A program made the translations under genes and the position numbers. Of a DNA stretch of 35,121 bases, positions 8,199 to 16,264 are shown one piece after another. Below the pieces are notes generated by a model, which saw nothing but the letters and a program-made list of their open reading frames with translations, was not told the DNA's origin and did not search any database. Origin of the DNA: Bacteriovorax sp. (GTDB taxonomy: Bacteria > Bdellovibrionota > Bacteriovoracia > Bacteriovoracales > Bacteriovoracaceae); contig JACMRM010000284.1 in the NCBI GenBank assembly GCA_014376445.1, forward strand, positions 1 to 35,121, in the 5' to 3' direction. Position 1 is the stretch's first letter. Each line of letters begins with the position of its first letter.

Positions 8199-8810
8199 GT
8201 GAAAAGTAACAAAATATGTTTAAAGAAAGCCTTAAAAAGTACCAATAAAATGGGCTTCGAAACAAGAATTGTTTGCATGATAATTTTGGCAATGTACGCG
8301 CGAGTAGCTTTTTCTGCAGACTCTACTTACACAGGCGAGCTTTCTTTTAGGGCCGATACCAATATTTCAAAAATGAGTATGCAAGGTAAGACTCGAAATT
8401 TCAAAACTCTTGATATAAATTTCAAAGATACAAAACCTCAGCGCCTGACTATTGTAGCTGTTGTTGATACGAGCACAATCCTTTCTACGATCTACTTTAA
8501 CAATTATGAGGTTTATAAAAATAATTTTTTATCAAAAGAAAATCGAAATGCTCCGACATTTCTAAAAATGAAACTAACAAATGCAGCATGTACTCCGTTT
8601 AAAAAAGGATTTGAGTGTACAGGTAGCGGAGAATTCATGCTGTCAAAGGCAGGGTTCACAAAAATTATAAAAATAATTCTGGATGAAAAACTAAATGCTC
8701 TATCCGTTTTTACATTAAGCCAGAAGGAACTCAATTTAAAACCTCATAATTTTGTCGGTGTAGAAATTGATGATCAAGTAAAAGTTTACTTATACGCTTT
8801 TCATAAATAA
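8199..8810 (+). CDS. YceI-like exported protein
   Basis: A 203-residue protein, probably exported. A hydrophobic segment (IVCMIILAMYARVAFSA) ends in a signal-peptidase-like AFSA before DSTYTGELSF. The mature part resembles the YceI lipocalin-like beta-barrel: an opening YTGELSFRADTNI, the following GKTRNFKTLDINF, and alternating beta strands up to the C-terminal KVYLYAF. YceI proteins bind isoprenoid-like lipids in the periplasm, but similarity here is weak and two Cys (AACTPFKKGFEC) may form a disulfide. The GTG at 8199 is the longest start; the ATG at 8250 is an alternative. Neither has a good ribosome binding site. The gene is divergent from cheD. Confidence 0.5.
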   Translation: MKSNKICLKKALKSTNKMGFETRIVCMIILAMYARVAFSADSTYTGELSFRADTNISKMSMQGKTRNFKTLDINFKDTKPQRLTIVAVVDTSTILSTIYFNNYEVYKNNFLSKENRNAPTFLKMKLTNAACTPFKKGFECTGSGEFMLSKAGFTKIIKIILDEKLNALSVFTLSQKELNLKPHNFVGVEIDDQVKVYLYAFHK

Positions 8811-9038
8811 ATCTTTTAATTTATTTACTTAAAGTTTGTAAGACTTATCAATTCTTATAGACTAGTCATGTATAAAACTATGCAAAAAACTTCATAATCC
8901 CATTAGAATTAATTTCGTTTTGATTCTTTAATCTATTGATTCTAAAGCTGAATTCTCAATTAAGGGAATTATTTTCCCAACCACTATTTATAAAAATAAA
9001 GAGCTAATGCTTGTTACAATCTTTATTGAGGACCAAGG

Positions 9039-10052
9039 ATGATTTTGATCACTACGCCAGATTATTTACCCAGACTCGGTGGTTTAACAACACTGACTCT
9101 CGACCTTGAAAAAGTGCTGAATGCTTTAGGAATAAAGTATGAAGTTTTTCATTGGAGTTCTCAATCCGAAATAATTTCTTACCCAAATCAAAATTTAGAA
9201 AAATATAAACTGATCATCAATGTTCACTTTCTTTTTGGTTACTTCAAAAAAAAGCTTCAGGGAAAAATGATTAACATTATTCACGGAAGTGAAGTGATGT
9301 TCTCATCACCTATATGGTGGAAACGCATAGTTAAAAAAGCACTTCGTGCAAAAATGATTGCTCACCTGGAATCATGTCAGACTAATCTTTTTATTTCTGA
9401 ATTCACATTCAACCTTATGACGAAATTTTCTTACAAGACGAATTATGGACGTGATGTCGTTTACCATAATGGTATTGATACTGCTTCAAGTGCTTTCATT
9501 TCGAAAGATCTTAACAGTGCTGAAGTAATTAAGTTTGTATGCATCGCTCGCGATGTAAAGCATAAGAACCTTGCCGGCTGTGTGAAGCTTTGTGAGATGG
9601 CGCAGGACAAATTAAATAAAAAAGTCCAGCTGACTCTTCCAAAGGATGCTCACTATACTTCTTCAAAGATCAGCATCGTAAACCTTAATTCACAAAGTGA
9701 AGAAGATAAAAATAAAGCGTATGCAGACGCACACTTCAATCTTCTTCTTTCTTCATATGATCCGACAAATGGCTTCATGGAAGGATTCGGGCTGACTGTA
9801 CTTGAGTCTGCCGTCTATTCTGCACCAAGTATTGTAATGAGATCGGGTGGTTTAACTGACAGTGTTCATGAAAATGAGACTGGATGGGTTATGAACCACA
9901 TCAATACGCAGGAATTGAGTGATATCTTCGACAACAAAATTTTAAAAGACTACGAACGTGTTTCAAAGAAATGCTTTGACCATACAACCAGTTCTCACCG
10001 TCTTTCTGAATGGGGAAGAATTTTTGGTTCTATCTGTGAGGTAGCAGCATGA
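9039..10052 (+). CDS. GT4-family glycosyltransferase
   Basis: A 337-residue GT-B enzyme and the first gene of the rightward polysaccharide operon. The N-terminal domain begins ILITTPDYLPRLGGL, the usual sugar-nucleotide glycosyltransferase opening with a Gly-rich loop; IIHGSEV supplies a conserved His. VYHNGID (about 148) and FVCIARDVKHKN mark the start of the second Rossmann domain. The nucleotide-binding E-x7-E motif is EGFGLTVLE (248-256), followed by GGLTDSV. It probably adds one sugar to a lipid-linked repeat unit at the inner face of the inner membrane; donor and acceptor are unknown. GAGG lies about 9 bases before the ATG. The next gene overlaps by 4 bases (ATGA). Confidence 0.87.
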   Translation: MILITTPDYLPRLGGLTTLTLDLEKVLNALGIKYEVFHWSSQSEIISYPNQNLEKYKLIINVHFLFGYFKKKLQGKMINIIHGSEVMFSSPIWWKRIVKKALRAKMIAHLESCQTNLFISEFTFNLMTKFSYKTNYGRDVVYHNGIDTASSAFISKDLNSAEVIKFVCIARDVKHKNLAGCVKLCEMAQDKLNKKVQLTLPKDAHYTSSKISIVNLNSQSEEDKNKAYADAHFNLLLSSYDPTNGFMEGFGLTVLESAVYSAPSIVMRSGGLTDSVHENETGWVMNHINTQELSDIFDNKILKDYERVSKKCFDHTTSSHRLSEWGRIFGSICEVAA

Positions 10053-11197
10053 AAGTTGCACTACTTCTAAATACCAATGCACTCGGCGGAGCAGAGAGAA
10101 GCATTATTGAACAGCTTGGACTGGTTCAGGAAAAGATTTCATTAAGCATCTTCATTCCAAAACTTTCAAAAAGCAGCGACAAAGTTCTAGCACTTGTAGG
10201 AAAAAAATTAAATACATCTGCCAGCTATTATCGCATGCCGAAAGCATTCTACAGCCTCAGCCAGCAGGGAAAATTCTTAAGAATAGCCGTTGCTGCTGTT
10301 TCTTTATTAAGCGCTCCACTCTATTTTAAAGACATGGCCCCATTAAAAGATAGCGAAGTTCTTTATTGCAATGGAAACAAAATTGCAATCTGGACATTAA
10401 TCTGGGCATTCATGGCCGGGTATAAAGGAAAAATCATCTGGCACTTTAGAGATTATCCTTCACAAAAAATGGCATTTAAAGATTTCATGAACTTTATGTC
10501 GAAAAAATTTGGTTCTCGCCTTTGCATTGCTGCCAATTCAAAATCGGTCAGTGATTCATTAAAAGAAATCGGAGTTGAACACGTTGACGTAATTTATAAT
10601 ATTGTCGGAGAAATGCCTGAACAGACATTTTCTGCAAATATCGAAACAATCGGTGTTGTTTCAATGATGGCCTCATGGAAAGGTATCCACCAGGTGCTGT
10701 TAATGGCCCATCTTTATGAAAAAGAGCTCAAAGAGCTCGGAATCAAGAATATTGATATTTTCTCGAGTGAAATTTACCAGACAGCTGGTGATCATCTTAC
10801 TTACAGCAACGAACTTCAGGAACTGATGGCAAAATTTCCAAGCTCGTTATTAAACATTAAATATAATCAGACACCTGATCAGATTTTTAAACAAATTGAC
10901 CTTTTGATTCACCCTTCTCTTCAAAAAGAACCGTTTGGAAGAGTAATTCTTGAAGCTTTTCGCTCTAACGTCCCTGTCATCTCAACAGCAATGGGCGGCG
11001 CAAATGAATTGATCGAACAAGGAATGAATGGACTTACATTCTTCAAGTATGACTATGCAGGGCTATTTCTGCAGATTAAAAATCTGGTAATGAATCCGGA
11101 GCTCCGTAAAAATATTGCTGACAACGCTTATAAAAAATCATTTGAAATTGAATCAAATGTAAAAGCAGGCATGGAACATTTACTGGGGGTCGCATGA
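10049..11197 (+). CDS. GT4-family glycosyltransferase
   Basis: A 382-residue GT-B enzyme. The N-terminus LLNTNALGGAERSI carries the GGAE acceptor-site loop of GT4 proteins, and IIWHFRDYPS lies in the central His position. The C-terminal domain contains GVVSMMASWKGIHQ in place of the usual GRL..KG, HPSLQKEPFGRVILEAF as the E-x7-E nucleotide-binding motif, and MGGANELI after it. GAGGT is 6 bases before the start. The gene overlaps its predecessor by 4 bases and its successor by 4, so the three are translationally coupled. It is likely a repeat-unit assembly enzyme; the sugar is unknown. Confidence 0.88.
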   Translation: MKVALLLNTNALGGAERSIIEQLGLVQEKISLSIFIPKLSKSSDKVLALVGKKLNTSASYYRMPKAFYSLSQQGKFLRIAVAAVSLLSAPLYFKDMAPLKDSEVLYCNGNKIAIWTLIWAFMAGYKGKIIWHFRDYPSQKMAFKDFMNFMSKKFGSRLCIAANSKSVSDSLKEIGVEHVDVIYNIVGEMPEQTFSANIETIGVVSMMASWKGIHQVLLMAHLYEKELKELGIKNIDIFSSEIYQTAGDHLTYSNELQELMAKFPSSLLNIKYNQTPDQIFKQIDLLIHPSLQKEPFGRVILEAFRSNVPVISTAMGGANELIEQGMNGLTFFKYDYAGLFLQIKNLVMNPELRKNIADNAYKKSFEIESNVKAGMEHLLGVA

Positions 11198-12243
11198 AGA
11201 ACCTGGTTAACAAAGAAAAAATTTATTTAAATCAAGATAATGATAATCAGGACAATCAGAGCTTCAATGTTGTTGAGGCAGCAGATAAAGTTCTTAAGAT
11301 TATGTACAACTCTACCAGCTATGAACTGAAGTCTGAGCAACATTCAATTACTGAGAGCAAAAAACTAAGAAGATTACCGGCGACAATTGAAATCAGCAGC
11401 ATTACTGTTGATAAAATCAAAGTTACAGAAGCTGCAAAGATCACCTTCGAAACAACGAATGATGAAACCTATACAGTTGCAGGAAGTCAGACAACTTTCC
11501 ATGACGATGTTAACCCTCTTGATGCTGTCAATACTCTTCCAATAGTTCAAAATGATATTGTTGTTGAAACAACACAAATCGTTGAAAAGCAGACTCTAAC
11601 ATATGTAAAAAAAGAGATTCGTCTTAAGAATAAATATTTTTTTAAAGCAAAAGATCACAAGAGCTTTTATCAGGTCGGTGATTCATTCTATCAGGATTTT
11701 AAGAACGGCGAGCGCCTTTTCCTTTTCACAGGACTTAAAGCAAAAGTGGATCAGCAGAAAACGATCTTAGGTATTGCAAGCTTTATCAATTATTTTGATA
11801 CCGCTCAAATTTTGGTCATTACTACTGCCAGTGACAATTCTTATTTCAAAACTATTCTTTCAGAATCTGAAGATAAAAGTCTTCAGCTTGCAGATGGAAT
11901 TGATCTCGATATTCATACACTTGAAGGTATAAACTTTGTAGATCTTGATTGTATCGCAAGGGCCTGCATGCAAAACTCGGAAACAGACTATGAGCAGATC
12001 GTTGCATTATTAAGCGGTCATTTCGACTGTATCCTGTGCGATCTTCCGGAAGTATTGGAAAAAAAATCACCTCACCTGGAATTTTATCTTCCAGTTTATA
12101 AAATTGCTAACAGCGTGAGCTTCATTATGGCATCTAACAAATCTTCATTTAGTAAGGTAGGTAAATTAATGAATTATTTTTCTTCTTATAACATTAAGAT
12201 CAAAGGTGCATTATTTTCAGACAACTTAGGGGAAACTAGATGA
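11194..12243 (+). CDS. Degenerate BY-kinase/CpsD-like P-loop protein, copy 1
   Basis: A 349-residue protein with no standard motif set; I place it by comparison with the next gene and with the kinase domain of Wzc/CpsD co-polymerase partners. Residues 1-140 are a low-complexity, probably disordered extension. From about 147 it has YFFKAKDHKSFYQVGDSF, then LFLFTGLKAKVDQQKT at the Walker A position (175-190) with the Gly-rich loop gone, then FDCILCDLPE (277-286) at the Walker B position, and a final strand NIKIKGALFSD like the GVVLN end of BY-kinases. There is no Tyr-rich tail. It is soluble, immediately upstream of its paralogue and two genes upstream of the Wzz protein. Catalytic activity looks doubtful; a scaffold or regulatory role is inference. 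Confidence 0.55.
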   Translation: MKNLVNKEKIYLNQDNDNQDNQSFNVVEAADKVLKIMYNSTSYELKSEQHSITESKKLRRLPATIEISSITVDKIKVTEAAKITFETTNDETYTVAGSQTTFHDDVNPLDAVNTLPIVQNDIVVETTQIVEKQTLTYVKKEIRLKNKYFFKAKDHKSFYQVGDSFYQDFKNGERLFLFTGLKAKVDQQKTILGIASFINYFDTAQILVITTASDNSYFKTILSESEDKSLQLADGIDLDIHTLEGINFVDLDCIARACMQNSETDYEQIVALLSGHFDCILCDLPEVLEKKSPHLEFYLPVYKIANSVSFIMASNKSSFSKVGKLMNYFSSYNIKIKGALFSDNLGETR

Positions 12244-13049
12244 TGAACAGCTTGGGATTTAAACCAATTATTACGGGCAATGAAGAAGTTTCTGAATCAT
12301 CAGAAAAACAGGCAAGCAAACTAAGACTTCAGGGTGAGTTTACTAATTCACAAAATAACAATCGCCCTTTGGCGAAATATTTTTATAAAGTGACAAATCA
12401 TCACGAGTTTTATCAGATAGGAAATTCATTTCTAAAAGATTTCCGAGAAGGCTTTAAAAGTTTTGCCATTACCTCTACAGGATACAAGCAGTCACAACAA
12501 AGAACAATTCTTGCTCTTGCAAGTTTCTTTGACCACGCAATGCCTATGAAAATTGCCATTGTTACCAATGAAATGGGCGAAGGTGTATTCAAAGAATTGA
12601 TCAACAAATCTTTAGATACGGATCTTGAACTTAGTATGACAAACGCAAATCAGATGAAAGTAAAAAGATTTTATCATCACTTCGATTTTGTCTCTTTTGA
12701 TTCAATTTTTAAAATGGCCCCTGCCGGAGTTCCAAATTACGAATATGAACATGCTATCAGCCAGTTCATCCGCAATTACGATCTGGTGCTCTGGGACACA
12801 CCTGAAATCAGCGCATTCAAAGCGAACAACAATCTATATTATCCGATTGCACTTTATTTTGACTCACTTTCAATTATTGTTTCACAAACTCTTTCATCTC
12901 AGTCTGAAATTATTGAGCTCCAGGAGTTTTTTACGAATTACGGAGTAAATATTAAGGGATTGATGCTTGATTATACGACCCAAAAATCTATAAAGAAAAA
13001 AAGCTTCTTACGGTTTTTAGCGCCATGGAGAAAAGTTGAGAAAACTTAG
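12240..13049 (+). CDS. Degenerate BY-kinase/CpsD-like P-loop protein, copy 2
   Basis: A 269-residue paralogue of the preceding gene without its long N-terminal extension. Shared landmarks are YFYKVTNHHEFYQIGNSFLK (about 47-66), FAITSTGYKQSQQRTILAL (75-93) at the Walker A position, YDLVLWDTPEI (180-190) as a good Walker B/Asp motif, and VNIKGLMLDY near the end, matching the GVVLN strand of BY-kinases and MinD-like ATPases. The Walker A Lys is replaced by Arg and the GxxxxGK glycines are missing. The C-terminus (KKKSFLRFLAPWRK) is basic, with no Tyr cluster. It overlaps the previous gene by 4 bases and the Wzz gene by 14, which supports a partnership with the Wzz protein. Confidence 0.6.
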   Translation: MMNSLGFKPIITGNEEVSESSEKQASKLRLQGEFTNSQNNNRPLAKYFYKVTNHHEFYQIGNSFLKDFREGFKSFAITSTGYKQSQQRTILALASFFDHAMPMKIAIVTNEMGEGVFKELINKSLDTDLELSMTNANQMKVKRFYHHFDFVSFDSIFKMAPAGVPNYEYEHAISQFIRNYDLVLWDTPEISAFKANNNLYYPIALYFDSLSIIVSQTLSSQSEIIELQEFFTNYGVNIKGLMLDYTTQKSIKKKSFLRFLAPWRKVEKT

Positions 13050-14550
13050 TGCCGTCTTAGACGAAGTCACTTTTTTAAACTTTCCATTTTTATGGAAACA
13101 GATCCTTCGTTACCGTTGGTTGATGCCTCTATTTCCGATTTTATTTATTGGCTGCATGTTTATGTTTCAAAAAACTCAATTCACTATTTATAGTCTTAAC
13201 CTTGAAGCGAAGCTCGCCAGTAAACCAGGTACCGGGGTTACTTCAGGTATTGCACAATCAATGATGCTTGACGGACAATCTGCAATTTCTTATGAAGAGC
13301 TTGCTGCTCTCATTGCAAGCTATGAGTTCCAGCATTTGATCGCTCAGGAAATTGTAGCATCATCAGATTTCCAACAAATGAACTTCACCCCAATCAATGC
13401 TTCATCTTTTAGAAAATGGAAGCAGATTTTTGGTTCTTGCGGCGGAAGTAAGGACTGTGAAGTTGATATCGTTACAAATGTTATCAACCGTTTTTATGAT
13501 GTAAAAAAAGGGCAGACTGAAGGGCGTTTTACTTTTTCTGTGACATCCCTTGATCCGATGACTACACAAAAACTTGCGCGCTTCATGATCGATTCAATTA
13601 CAAAATCAAGACTGAAGGCCACTCAGACTGTGTATATCCAGCAGTCACAACATGCTGAAGAGATGATCCAAAAAAGTCGTGAGGAAATGGCGGGACACGG
13701 TGGAGTTGAAGCTCTTGGGCAGTTCAAATCTAATGAAATGAAAATGACTGAACTGAAAGAAAAGATCACAGCTTTACAGAATATGGCCGGTCAGGACCTG
13801 TCTGTACTTTTAACTATGGATTTAAAACTTAAAGAATCGAATCCAACCCGCAATCTGGCTAACGCAACCAGTGATAACCGTTATGCACTTAATGCAGAAA
13901 AATTTAAAAATAAAATTTTAAAAGCAGATGAGTTAAGACAAAACATTGCAACCCTATCTTCGATCTCTCCATCTGAGCGTTCACAAACAGATGAAGTGAT
14001 CTTAATGCAATTGCAAGCAGAATTAAAGAATCTTGAAAAAGAACTCAATTTTTCTACAAAAAACCCAAAGCAATTAACTGATGATGACAATTTTCAGTCA
14101 GCACAGTTAAGCAATAAAAATTACCTGGACTTTGAATCACAGGTTTTAAAAAAGAAGCTTGCGAAAGAGCAAATTGAAATTAAATCGCTGAGTGCTGAAC
14201 TGGAAAAGACTATTCAGAAAAACTTGGCCTTAGAATCTAGTTCATCCTTATTAAGACAAGATATGGAGTATATCAAACTACTCGAATCAAAACTTATTTC
14301 AATTAAGCTGATGATCGCAACTATCACACCAGATCTATTATTCGAAAAATATAATACGCAATTAGATGAGTTCAATCGCAGCTCAGCAATTAAAAATATT
14401 CTATTCGCATTTTTATTTTCATTTTCAATTTACTTCTTCACAGTGTTATTTCGCTATTTCTTAGACGATCGGTTATATGAAGAACACGAAATCAAAAAGT
14501 GCTTCCAAGATCTTGCAATTATTGGAAAGACTCCTGACTTTGATTACTGA
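13036..14550 (+). CDS. Wzz/GumC-type polysaccharide co-polymerase
   Basis: A 504-residue polysaccharide co-polymerase controlling chain length. It has an N-terminal transmembrane helix (about 28-45), a large periplasmic part with long alpha-helical coiled-coil stretches (about 200-445, rich in Glu/Lys/Gln), and a second helix (about 454-474, ILFAFLFSFSIYFFTVLF). The cytoplasmic tail DDRLYEEHEIKKCFQDL then AIIGKTP resembles the linker that joins Wzz domains to kinases in Wzc, but no kinase domain follows; the two degenerate P-loop genes upstream may fill that place. The start is TTG, supported by GGAG six bases upstream. The protein is much longer than E. coli WzzB and resembles GumC/VpsO-like proteins. 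Confidence 0.82.
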   Translation: MRKLSAVLDEVTFLNFPFLWKQILRYRWLMPLFPILFIGCMFMFQKTQFTIYSLNLEAKLASKPGTGVTSGIAQSMMLDGQSAISYEELAALIASYEFQHLIAQEIVASSDFQQMNFTPINASSFRKWKQIFGSCGGSKDCEVDIVTNVINRFYDVKKGQTEGRFTFSVTSLDPMTTQKLARFMIDSITKSRLKATQTVYIQQSQHAEEMIQKSREEMAGHGGVEALGQFKSNEMKMTELKEKITALQNMAGQDLSVLLTMDLKLKESNPTRNLANATSDNRYALNAEKFKNKILKADELRQNIATLSSISPSERSQTDEVILMQLQAELKNLEKELNFSTKNPKQLTDDDNFQSAQLSNKNYLDFESQVLKKKLAKEQIEIKSLSAELEKTIQKNLALESSSSLLRQDMEYIKLLESKLISIKLMIATITPDLLFEKYNTQLDEFNRSSAIKNILFAFLFSFSIYFFTVLFRYFLDDRLYEEHEIKKCFQDLAIIGKTPDFDY

Positions 14551-14566
14551 TTATTCCCCCACGCTC

Positions 14567-14595
14567 TTGATAAAGAAAATTTTCCATCATACTAT
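14567..14595 (+). promoter_or_regulatory. Possible sigma70 promoter just upstream of the SLBB gene
   Basis: TTGATA (14567-14572) and TACTAT (14590-14595) are 17 bases apart. The predicted start point falls at or next to the ATG at 14602, which has no ribosome binding site, so the transcript could be leaderless. Confidence 0.35.
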
Positions 14596-14601
14596 TATCC
14601 C

Positions 14602-15177
14602 ATGTTAAAACTATACAAACTCCCAATTCATTTTTTTGTGATATTTTCTCTGTTTTTTCAAAGCTATTTGACCGTGGCCTCTGCTGCAGAAAAAGCTAAG
14701 GAATCTGAAGAAATTACGCAGCCGACTTACAACCTTCAAGAAATGGCGTTGCCATCAGATCTAAAAGATATGACGAAACAAGGTGGAGCAGTTTATTATT
14801 CTACTCCTTCAAAAAATAAAGTTTTGATGCCTGTTCACTTCTGGGGTTACATGCAAAAACCAGGATTGCACTTCATCCCTACTGAAACTCCTTTTGTTAA
14901 GGCATTGTCTTTAACTGGCGGCCCACTTCCGGGCGCAAGGCTGGACAGCATTTACCTGACACGCCTTGAAAATGGTGTCACTCATAAATATGAATTTGAT
15001 GTAAGCGATGGTGGAACTGAAGAAACACAAAAATTTGCAGTTAAGCCCGGTGATATTGTTTTTATTCAACAAGACCGCTTCATTGAAAATCGCGCATACT
15101 ACACTTCTCTCATTTCAATCGGCATTTCAATTTTAAGCGGTATCCTGCTTTACAGAGAAATCAGAAGAGACAGATAG
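14602..15177 (+). CDS. Minimal SLBB-domain polysaccharide export protein
   Basis: A 191-residue exported or inner-membrane protein. A signal-peptide-like segment (about 1-29, ending TVASAAE) is followed by one SLBB domain: VHFWGYMQKPGLHFIP (about 78-93), VKALSLTGGPLPGARLDSI (about 99-117), YLTRLENG, and VKPGDIVFIQQD (about 147-158). A hydrophobic helix (about 164-183) then ends in a basic RREIR-like tail. Wza-type exporters have an N-terminal polysaccharide-export domain and usually two SLBB repeats; both that domain and the second repeat are absent. It may link the Wzz protein to an outer-membrane pore encoded elsewhere. It follows the Wzz gene by 51 bases. Confidence 0.75.
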   Translation: MLKLYKLPIHFFVIFSLFFQSYLTVASAAEKAKESEEITQPTYNLQEMALPSDLKDMTKQGGAVYYSTPSKNKVLMPVHFWGYMQKPGLHFIPTETPFVKALSLTGGPLPGARLDSIYLTRLENGVTHKYEFDVSDGGTEETQKFAVKPGDIVFIQQDRFIENRAYYTSLISIGISILSGILLYREIRRDR

Positions 15178-15181
15178 TTAA

Positions 15182-16264
15182 ATGAATATTCTCCAGCTTT
15201 CAAAATATTATGATCCTGTTAATGGAGGCATCGAGCTTGTTGCAAAACAAGTAACGAAAGCTTTGGTTCAGGCACACCATAAAGTTACAGTCGTCGCCTT
15301 CTCAAAAAATAATTCAGTCAGAACAGGCAAACTTGGTGAAGAAATCATAGAAGTAAAAGAGAACCTGCACTTTATGTCAGCACCTCTCAGTTTTCTTTTT
15401 TTCTTAAAATTTAAAAAGCTTATCAGTGAAAAGAAAATTGATGTCATATATGTACATCTTCCAAATCCTTTTATGCATGAAGTGATCAGTTTTCATAAAG
15501 GCTTTTTAAAAAAATATAATGTAAAAGTCATCGGGATTTACCACAGTGATATTCTGAATAAAAAATTTATCGGTAAATTGTACCAGAAATACTTCCTGGC
15601 ATTTGAAGGCGCGTACGACTCCTTCATTTCATCGAGCAAAAATCTGCAGCTGACATCTCCTGTATTAGGTGAAGTCAAACCAGATAAAGTAAAAGTTATT
15701 CCATTTTGTGTGGAAGAAATAAATCCCTTTATTTTGCGAAGTAATTTTAAAGGTAAACTATTAAGTATCGGACGGCTTGTTCCTTATAAAGGATTTGAAT
15801 TTCTTATTGATGCTGTAAAAGGCACTAATCTCCAGTTAACAATTGTAGGTGGAGGCCCGCTTTTTAGTAAGCTGAATGAAAATCTTCCTTCAAACGTAAA
15901 ACTTCTTGGCGACATCAGTGATGAACAAAAAAATAAACTTCTGCTTGAAAGCGATATATTGGTAGTTTCTTCCAATAGCCGTGCTGAAGCTTTCGGTATG
16001 ACCATCGTAGAAGCTTTCCAGGCAGGCCTGCCGGTTCTTGCTACTCAAATAAATACAGGAGTTACATTCCTCGTAAATCATAAGCACACAGGTCTCACCT
16101 ACCCTATCAATGATAAAAAAGCTTTACTTGAGCAGTTCGAAGAATTGAATTCAAATAAAAATCTTCTGGGTGAATTGTCGCAAGGATGCTTTAATTTTTA
16201 CAGCTCCCATCTCAAGTTTCAATATTTTCAGGAAAAAATTCTGGGACAACTTAAAAATCTCTAA
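15182..16264 (+). CDS. GT4-family glycosyltransferase
   Basis: A 360-residue GT-B glycosyltransferase and the last gene of the rightward operon. It begins ILQLSKYYDPVNGGIELV, the classic YxPxxGGxE opening of GT4 enzymes. GIYHSDIL carries the central His. LLSIGRLVPYKGFEFLIDAV marks the donor-binding domain, and AEAFGMTIVEAF holds the E-x7-E motif, followed by QINTG. The best overall match is to the mannosyl/galactosyl-transferase-like GT4 group, but the donor cannot be read from sequence. It starts 4 bases after the SLBB gene with only a weak ribosome binding site. Its TAA overlaps the TAG of the convergent ligase gene in the shared bases CTAA. Confidence 0.9.
   Translation: MNILQLSKYYDPVNGGIELVAKQVTKALVQAHHKVTVVAFSKNNSVRTGKLGEEIIEVKENLHFMSAPLSFLFFLKFKKLISEKKIDVIYVHLPNPFMHEVISFHKGFLKKYNVKVIGIYHSDILNKKFIGKLYQKYFLAFEGAYDSFISSSKNLQLTSPVLGEVKPDKVKVIPFCVEEINPFILRSNFKGKLLSIGRLVPYKGFEFLIDAVKGTNLQLTIVGGGPLFSKLNENLPSNVKLLGDISDEQKNKLLLESDILVVSSNSRAEAFGMTIVEAFQAGLPVLATQINTGVTFLVNHKHTGLTYPINDKKALLEQFEELNSNKNLLGELSQGCFNFYSSHLKFQYFQEKILGQLKNL

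Noticed and set aside
8964-8978. Small palindrome GGGAA-TTATT-TTCCC upstream of the first GT4 gene
   Set aside because: Only a 5-bp stem in AT-rich sequence; too short to call an operator or terminator.
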